From: Chalciporus piperatus
Lineage: Eukaryota > Basidiomycota > Agaricomycetes > Boletales > Boletaceae
Length of the DNA: 12,953 bases
NCBI GenBank assembly: GCA_038093975.1
Contig: JBBPTG010000444.1
Coordinates: 1-12,953, forward strand
Direction of reading: 5' to 3'
The notes below the pieces were generated by a model. That model was not told the DNA's origin, made no database searches, and saw only the letters and a list, made by a program, of their open reading frames with translations. This document shows, one piece after another, positions 7,256 through 12,953 of the stretch; within the stretch, counting starts at the first letter, position 1, and the number at the start of each line of letters is the position of its first letter. The translations under genes and the position numbers were made by a program.

Positions 7256-8543
7256 ACTATTACTGGATCCGGAAGACGGACCGGTTGCCCTTCCAACGGT
7301 TCTTTAGCCAGTTTGACCCGTTTGACATTAACCGTGGGATGGATGTGCATGGAATTGGGCAAGTCTAATGTGACTGCATTGGGAAGGACCTTCGTGATCT
7401 GATAGGGTCCTATCCAGTTCTGTGTCATCTTTTTGGAAGGATATGGTAACTTGAGGTTGTCCGTGGATAACATAACGAAATCTCCGATTTGGTAATCTGG
7501 AGCTTCGGACCGATGATTGTCCGCTTGCTCTTTCATCCGGTTCTGAGTTTCTTCTAACGCCTGCTCTACTTCTTTGTGTGCCTTTCCACATTTCTCTAAG
7601 AATGTACCAGCCGGAGATGAATCGCCTTCGAATCCCATGCGTGGGAAGTAGTTTTTTGTTATAGCGAAGGGAATCGTTCCGGTAGCAGTGGAAAGGGAGG
7701 AATTGTGATGGAACTGTGCTATCTTCAACCAATCAGCCCATTCCGTTTGACGTTTAGCCACGTAAGCGCGGAGATACTGCTGGAGTTCTCGATTCATACA
7801 CTCCGTTTGGCCATCGGTTTGGGGGTGATAAGCGGTTGACAGCTTCTGTTCTATTCCTAGAAGAGTGCAAAGCTGCGAAGTAAACTCCGATGCAAATTGC
7901 GGTCCTCGATCTGAAACAATCGAAGAGGGAAGTCCGTGTCTACACCAAACATTGTCTCTAAATAAAATAGCTAGTTCTTTCGAAGAAATTGTCTTTTTAC
8001 AAGCGATAAACTCGACTTCTTTAGAGAAGCGATCTACAATTACACAAATAGCATCAAAGCCACGTGATTTGGGGAAACCTGTGGTAAAGTCTATAGATAT
8101 ATCCTTCCAAGGTTCTTTTGGAACCGGAAGGGGAATTAATTTGCCAGCTTGTGCCGTTGACTTTCCCTTCGTGAGGGCGCACGTCTGACAATGTTCTACG
8201 TATGTTTTAACGTCCTTTGTGACACCAGGCCACGAGAAATATCGAGTAACCAAATGTAAAGTACGTCCTTGGCCGCCATGGCCACCAATAGGGGAATCAT
8301 GAAGGATTGTAAGTAATTTAGTACGTAAAGAAATAGGAACGAAAACTTTGTTTTTGTCATTTTAAATACTATAGACCCCTCGTCGAAAACGAAGCCATCT
8401 AGAGTATCATTTTTTATTTTTTCTGATTCATTTTGTATTTTGTCATAAATAGGTGAAGAAAGAGTAACCGTATTAATAAAAACAGAGGCAGGAAGTACAG
8501 TAATATTTTTGTTATGGTCGGGATCTGCTTCTCCGTGATCTTC
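7256..8543 (-). pseudogene. Gypsy integrase, frameshifted and truncated
   Basis: Two frames join here. From 8543 the RNase H frame continues (EDHGEADPDH...) to an A-run (plus strand TTTT, 8360-8363). From there the integrase frame takes over: a lost A in that run would explain the shift. Integrase shows a zinc domain (HDSPIGGH ... CQTC) and a core with IDF, SDRGPQF and GQTECMN. Counting from the Met at 8253, the catalytic residues are Asp55, Asp115 and Glu151, with 35 residues between the last two. A GPY/F-type module (WIGPYQITKVLPNAV) follows. The frame then runs past 7256 into the copia LTR and stops at 7192-7194, adding 19 foreign residues. No chromodomain is found. Its normal role is joining element cDNA to host DNA in the nucleus. 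Confidence 0.85.
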
Positions 8544-9800
8544 TCAACGAGATAAAGCATCAGCCCTTCCATTTGTAGAACCCGGTTTATAAATAATCGA
8601 ATAATTATACTCTGAGAGCAATGTGTTCCAGCGTGCTTGACGTGGGCTCAGAGTTTGGGGAGATTTCCAATATTCGAGATTCTTGTGATCAGTCCAAATC
8701 TCGAAATGTTCTCGACCCATTAGATAATGTCTCCATTCCTGCAAAGCCCGAATGACAGCTAGAAGCTTCTTGTCATAAACCGGGTAGTTCTTCTCGGCAG
8801 AACTAAAGGAATGGGAAATGAAGGCACAAGGCCTCCAGAGGCCGTCATCACATTTAACCGAGAGCACAGCTCCCGTTGCAATATCACTAGCGTCCGTTTC
8901 TACTCTGACTTCTTTAGAGCGGTCAGGATATGCTAGAAGCGGAGCGGTAGTGAATTGCTGCTTCAGCTTGTCAAAAGCTTGCTGTTGCTCCGGTCCCCAC
9001 CGGTATGGTGTGTCCTTTTTGGTAAGGTCATTTAGGGGGCGAGCAATGTCAGTGAAGCCCTGAATGAAGCGTCGATAGAAGTTAGCCAATCCTAAAAAGG
9101 ACTGAACACCCTTCAACCGAGTTGGCGCCGGCCAATTCAAAATCGCCTGCACCTTTGAAGTGTCCATCTCTACGCCTTTCTGGGAGATAACCATTCCCAA
9201 GAAATCTACGGAATCCACAGCGAAGCTACACTTTTCTGGTTTTACGTAAAGATCATTCTCTCTGAGACGTTGCAATACGGTTTTAACTATTTCTAGGTGC
9301 TCTGCTCTAGTTTTTCCGAACGTAAAGATCATGAGATCGTCGATATAAATAATGAGAACCCCATGAAGATCGCTAAATAGATCATTCATCATTTGTTGGA
9401 ACGTGGGGGGAGAGTTCGTAAGTCCAAGATACATAACGACTGGTTCGTACGCGCCGAATGGAGTAACGAAAGCTGCTTTCCATTCGTCGCCTTCTTTTAT
9501 CCTAACATTATTGTATCCCCAACGTAGGTCCATTTTAGTAAACATGTCAGCTCCTTTGAGCTGGTCGATAAGTCCAGAAATGAGGGGAAGAGGGTAAGCA
9601 TTTTTTACTGTTCCCTCATTTACGTAACGATAGTCCATAACTAATCTCTTTTTACCGTCCTTTTTTGGAATAAAGAAAACAGGAGATGTCTGAGGGGATT
9701 TCGACGGACGAAGATATCCTTTCGATAACTCCTTATCGATGAACCTTTTGACATCATCTAGTTCCTGTTCGGACACATCAGGAAAAACCCTGTATGTCAT
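8544..9800 (-). pseudogene. Gypsy reverse transcriptase and RNase H, 5' truncated
   Basis: A 418-residue frame starts near the element break at 9800. Reverse transcriptase motifs are SPVFFIPKKDGKKRLVMDYR, FTKMDLRWGYNN (Asp91), VMYLGLTNSPPTFQ and YIDD (152-155). RNase H begins around 295 with VETDASD (Asp303), then TDHKNLEYW and GRADALSR. The second acidic residue of RNase H, Glu in the family motif YDKELLA, is Lys345 here (YDKKLLA, codon 8766-8768), a G-to-A change. The stop TGA at 8544-8546 follows DALSR and fits CGA altered at a CpG, because the frame stays open beyond it. The ATG at 9800 is only the first ATG at the break, not a true start; protease and gag should lie upstream of the Plavaka insertion, outside the window. 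Confidence 0.88.
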
Positions 9801-9919
9801 AGCCAGTCATTTGTAGTCATATGTGCACCTATGACTTATTTGTGCACTTTTGTAAACAAATGGAACAATTTATGTACATATGGATCTTTTTTGAATCGAC
9901 ATTGTAGCATCTACAACTA
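9801..9919 (-). other. 3' untranslated region and probable terminus of the Plavaka element
   Basis: This 119-bp stretch lies between the transposase stop and resumed gypsy coding sequence at about 9800. It contains short repeats: AGTCAT at 9805-9810 and 9815-9820, its inverse ATGACT at 9831-9836, and TGTGCAC at 9822-9828 and 9841-9847. Subterminal repeats of this kind are typical of CACTA-like element ends. The opposite terminus is outside the window, so the terminal inverted repeat and target duplication cannot be confirmed. Confidence 0.45.
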
Positions 9920-12900
9920 CTAGTACAACGTCTGATAGGAATACTTACTAGACCAATTATTCAAAAGGAAGGTAGAACAAGTGTCTAAAACAATATCACC
10001 AGTCCAATCGGCAGAACGCTCATCATCAGTAACATGCGGAATTAGTTGACAACTCTGCCTAATGGTTTTGAGAGGGATAATGTCACCGGGAATGGTAGGA
10101 GCCAAGTTTGAGATATTTGGAGGAAGAGAAGGTTTAGTAACTCTATACATGTTGTGGAACTTGCCTGGTGACGCCGAATGCTTATACCACTCTACGTATG
10201 CCAATGGTTCTTTTGGCCAGGTATCAGGCGCCTGAGTCAAAAGAGAAAGGGAGGAGGGAAGTTTGAAAATAACTCGCAAACGTCCTATTCGCATTCCTTT
10301 GAAAGCAAGATGTCAGATTGTTGGGTACAAATTCAAAACAGATACTATACTTACCTTGCAAACCTGTAGTCTCTGCATCGCTGGTATAAGCCACGACAAC
10401 GGTATCAAACCTGCCTGGCTTGGCTTTGATGGAATCTATCCCCTCTGTACCATCAACGTCGTTACCGAGTACGTCGAGAGCGAACTTGCAGGTATGCCAA
10501 ATGTCCAGTTTGTCGAATGGAAGATGGGCAAATGGAATGTTGCGGCGGGGAAGAGCTTCATCAGCGGGTAGAAGGGAGTTGAGATAGGTTCGAAGATGAT
10601 GAGGGAATGAGGGAGCGTGATGGTTCTTTTGGATGCTATTGATAGTTTGGCCTGGGACGGCTGGCTGACGAGCGATCACCACGCCAGCTCCAGAAGTTTT
10701 TGGATTGAGTGGTTCCTCCCGATCATCCTGAAGGTCGTCTTGAGTCCTGTATTCGACGTAGCCCTGGAAAAGACTGATTTTCTCTTGTCGCTCCAGCCAC
10801 CGGGTCATTTGTGGAACTTCATTTCTGAAGTTGGAGGCTCGCCAGCCTTCCTTGGCCATGTCTATATGGAAGCGCTCGAAAGCTTCCGTGTTGTAGTTGT
10901 CCGTGGTTCCGAAGTATCGAATAGAGTCGGCGTAATGCACGAGAGAATGGAACTTGGGGATATTGAAATGTTCTCGGATGCCCAGCCCATTTTCCCCAGC
11001 GAGGAAAATCTCTTTATTCTCGTGGAAGAGACTGAGCGATTCCTCCATCCATTGGAGGGAATCATCGTCGTGGGTGGGGTATTGGGCTATGTATATGAAG
11101 TCGAGGAGGGCGCGGTAGGAGGTGATGACCTGGGAGGGGACTTTACCGACCAGGACGCCCAAGAGAATGCGGGCCATGTCCTTTCTTTCTTTGCCAGCGA
11201 TTTGAGACAGTTTGGACCACCCATTGGTAAAGTGACGAACGCCGAAACAAGGAGGGAGAGTGCGGATTCGAGAATCGAGCTCCTTGGTGTCCATGAGACT
11301 GGTGCACCAGGAGGTGAGGTACTTGACGATCCCATGGTATAGTTGGTGGAGAACGTCGGGCGTGATGGAAAGATGAATGTCGCAGAGAGGGAATCCGTCC
11401 CAGAAAGGTCGACTGACCCCACCAGACAGCAGCGCAGCTTTGCAAAGGTCCAGGTAATTGGAATTGGACGTGGCCTGTGCCATGGCGTTCCTTATGGTAT
11501 CGGCAGTAGATTTCTGAGTGCGAGGTGGTCCAGGAACTCTCTCTTCCAGCTCATCCTCTGTGACGAGACACTTGGCGCATGTCCCGTACTTGGCGCAGGT
11601 CACCAGACACTGCTCGGGATAGTCGGCGACGTACGCAGCGAGGATTGGATGAACTCGCCTGACTTTCCCATCTCCTCCCGCTATCTCCACTCCTTTCTTC
11701 CCTGCCTCTATCAGTGGCTCCAATATCAACCTCATCGACTCATGGAATAGCTGTTGAACGCGCGCCGACTGTTCTTTCTTTGTCAAGTCCTTGCCGACAA
11801 TCTTGCTGATGGAGAGATAGCCGATGAGGACGCATGCATTTTCGCTAGGCTTGCGTCGAAGGGCGCGAGGAATGTTGCCCAGCGTCAGATACACCGGATA
11901 TGCCATTTTCCCCCCAGAAAACTGCGTAAGCTGCGTCTTATCGGTTGAGATGATGACGGGGGCAACGCAGGAGTGCTCAGGTAACCGTTTCTGAGACAAC
12001 TGTCAGTGACGGGGAAAACTGATGCGGATTAGACTTACCTGGACTGCTGCCCACCAATCCCCGGTCCACATCTCATGGTATATTCTCTTCTTCTTGGACG
12101 AGTTGGTGAAAATCTGTTTAGGCCTGTAGACGATGTCCTTCGCATGTGCTGGATTTCCCAATAAAGTCTTGACCGCATCGATGACGTCCCGATAGTGTAT
12201 CGTGTGTCTGGCCTCAGGATCAGATTGATACCATAGCTCGCGAGTGGTCCATTTGACGCGAGGCGGAATCTCGTCCACTATCTTGTGCAACTTCCTGGTG
12301 TTATGGAATGAGAGACCCAGACTTTTCACAACCTATCCGTCTGAGTCAGTTATTGCAATGAACGAGTCCACGATTGAAACGCACCCCTGGAATGGCTAGC
12401 AGTCGATCCAATGACTTGTGGCCCACCCCTTCTTGAACTGCCCATCGAGCGATCCTCCAGTCCAGCTCAGAGGCGAATGGTGTAAACTTGGCAGCATCCG
12501 AGTCGCCAGGGCCCTCATCCATCAGGGCGTCTCCGTCAGCATCTTCCTTTCCAAACAATTTCCGCCACTTCTCATGCAACGTCTCGTCCATTCGGATCAC
12601 GGTCCCCGCACGAGGAAATATGTCTTCTTCGAAACGTTCATCTATTTCCTCCGTTTGTCGTTGGTTGGAAGGTCCTGCTTGCGGCTCTGAGTCGCCGTCC
12701 AAGTCCAAGGGGACCAACTCATAGAGCTGGTCATGGAAATCCTCTATAATCTCCCTCGGGTTTTCTTGCCAGTCAGCAGCTTGATGGGGGAGAACTTGAA
12801 CTGGGCGATCTACCTCCACCTCCTCGGTCTGCAGTTCTTCGTCTGCTAGGCTACCTAGTGCAGCCGTTTTACCTTTCTTGTATTCTCGACAGCGACGTGC

Positions 12901-12953
12901 TGAGCTCATGTGGGCTAACAAGCCCTGAGTGGTCTTGAGGCGTTTGGAACATA
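9920..12953 (-). CDS. Plavaka-type (CACTA-like) transposase, four exons, N terminus off window
   Basis: Exons on the minus strand: 12953-12385, 12332-12039, 11990-10355 and 10296-9920, giving about 957 visible residues with no stop before the natural one at 9920-9922. Features in order: a C2HC-like finger (CSKRLKTTQGLLAHMSSARRC) at the very N terminus with its first Cys off window; the conserved FTPFASELDWRIARW and LSFHNTRKLHKIVDEIP blocks; a DDE-type core with candidate residues at STDKTQL (about 304), DYPEQ (about 410) and NTEAFERFHID (about 656); a four-Cys insert CLVTCAKYGTCAKC; and TPDVLHQLYHG. The C-terminal block (PLAYVEWY ... WTGDIVLDTCSTF) ends NNWSSKYSYQTLY. The assignment rests on motifs known from Plavaka elements of Agaricomycetes. 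The catalytic residues are my reading of the pattern. Such enzymes cut and paste their own element in the nucleus. Confidence 0.9.
10297..10354 (-). other. Intron 3 of the transposase (58 nt)
   Basis: The minus strand reads GTAAGT at the 5' end (10354) and TTTCAAAG at the 3' end (10297). Splicing joins GLQ-G to MRIGRLRVIF in phase 1 and restores the conserved C-terminal block. Reading through leads to an unrelated tail and a stop at 10224. Confidence 0.8.
11991..12038 (-). other. Intron 2 of the transposase (48 nt, with a 39-nt alternative)
   Basis: The 5' site is CAG|GTAAGT (12038). Two acceptors follow: CTGACAG ending at 12000 (39 nt) and TTGTCTCAG ending at 11991 (48 nt). Both keep the frame. 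The 48-nt choice gives WWAAVQ-KRLPEH, which fits the family better and leaves more room after the CTGAC branch-like site. Retention meets a TGA. Confidence 0.7.
12333..12384 (-). other. Intron 1 of the transposase (52 nt)
   Basis: The minus strand reads GGG|GTGCGT at 12384 and ends GGATAG at 12333, with a CTGAC branch-like motif near the 3' end. Splicing is in phase 0 and joins LLAIPG to VVKSLGLSF, the continuous sequence expected for this family. Retention meets a TGA. Confidence 0.75.

Larger units (their letters stand above)
7256..9800 (-). mobile_element. Ty3/gypsy retrotransposon fragment (3' part of pol)
   Basis: The minus strand carries reverse transcriptase, RNase H and integrase in the gypsy order. 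The copia LTR cuts the fragment at 7255 and the Plavaka element at about 9800. Protease and gag are missing on the right, and the chromodomain/3' LTR on the left. One stop (8544-8546) and one 1-nt frameshift (8360-8363) separate the two readable parts. Codon use and AT content rise in 8340-8540, a spacer between RNase H and integrase. Confidence 0.9.

Noticed and set aside
10617..11342. A 241-codon plus-strand open frame
   Set aside because: It lies wholly antisense to the conserved core exon of the Plavaka transposase, shows no recognisable motif, and is explained by codon bias of the real gene.

Overview
The window looks like a transposon cluster from a basidiomycete fungus, most likely an Agaricomycete. 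The evidence is a Plavaka-type (CACTA-like) transposase gene with short fungal introns of about 50 nt, Ty1/copia and Ty3/gypsy elements of fungal type, and a copia primer-binding site that matches the fungal initiator tRNA. I see no ordinary host gene, tRNA, rRNA or CRISPR array. All family names come from protein motifs read by eye; no database search was possible.

Layout from left to right. (1) 1-811, minus: an open frame of about 270 codons with no ATG that runs off the left edge. It is probably the gag of a gypsy-type element, because it sits just downstream (minus strand) of a candidate primer-binding site (851-866) and a candidate 5' LTR (about 871-1442). That LTR has a TATA box, three TGA(C/G)TCA sites, a GTCACGTGAC palindrome and a triple GATAA tract. 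(2) 1443-1560: a 118-bp stretch with no gene; it has a polypurine tract on the minus strand right next to the LTR, as if it were the 3' tail of another gypsy copy. (3) 1561-7255, plus: a complete-length Ty1/copia element with 184- and 183-bp LTRs, PBS, folded leader, one gag-protease-integrase-RT-RNase H frame (2037-7001) broken by two in-frame stops, and a polypurine tract. (4) 7256-9800, minus: the 3' part of a gypsy pol (RT, RNase H, integrase) with one stop, one frameshift and a lost RNase H active-site residue; the copia LTR cuts it off at the end of integrase. (5) 9801-12953, minus: a Plavaka transposase in four exons, uninterrupted in everything visible, with its extreme N terminus beyond the right edge.

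How the parts relate. The Plavaka element appears to have inserted into the gypsy reverse transcriptase gene at about 9800, and the copia element into, or recombined with, the gypsy 3' end at 7256. The copia LTRs have no matching target duplication and differ by about 3 percent, so the left and right halves of the copia may come from different insertions, or sequence was deleted. The retroelements are decayed while the Plavaka reading frame is open throughout, which suggests Plavaka is the youngest or best preserved unit here.
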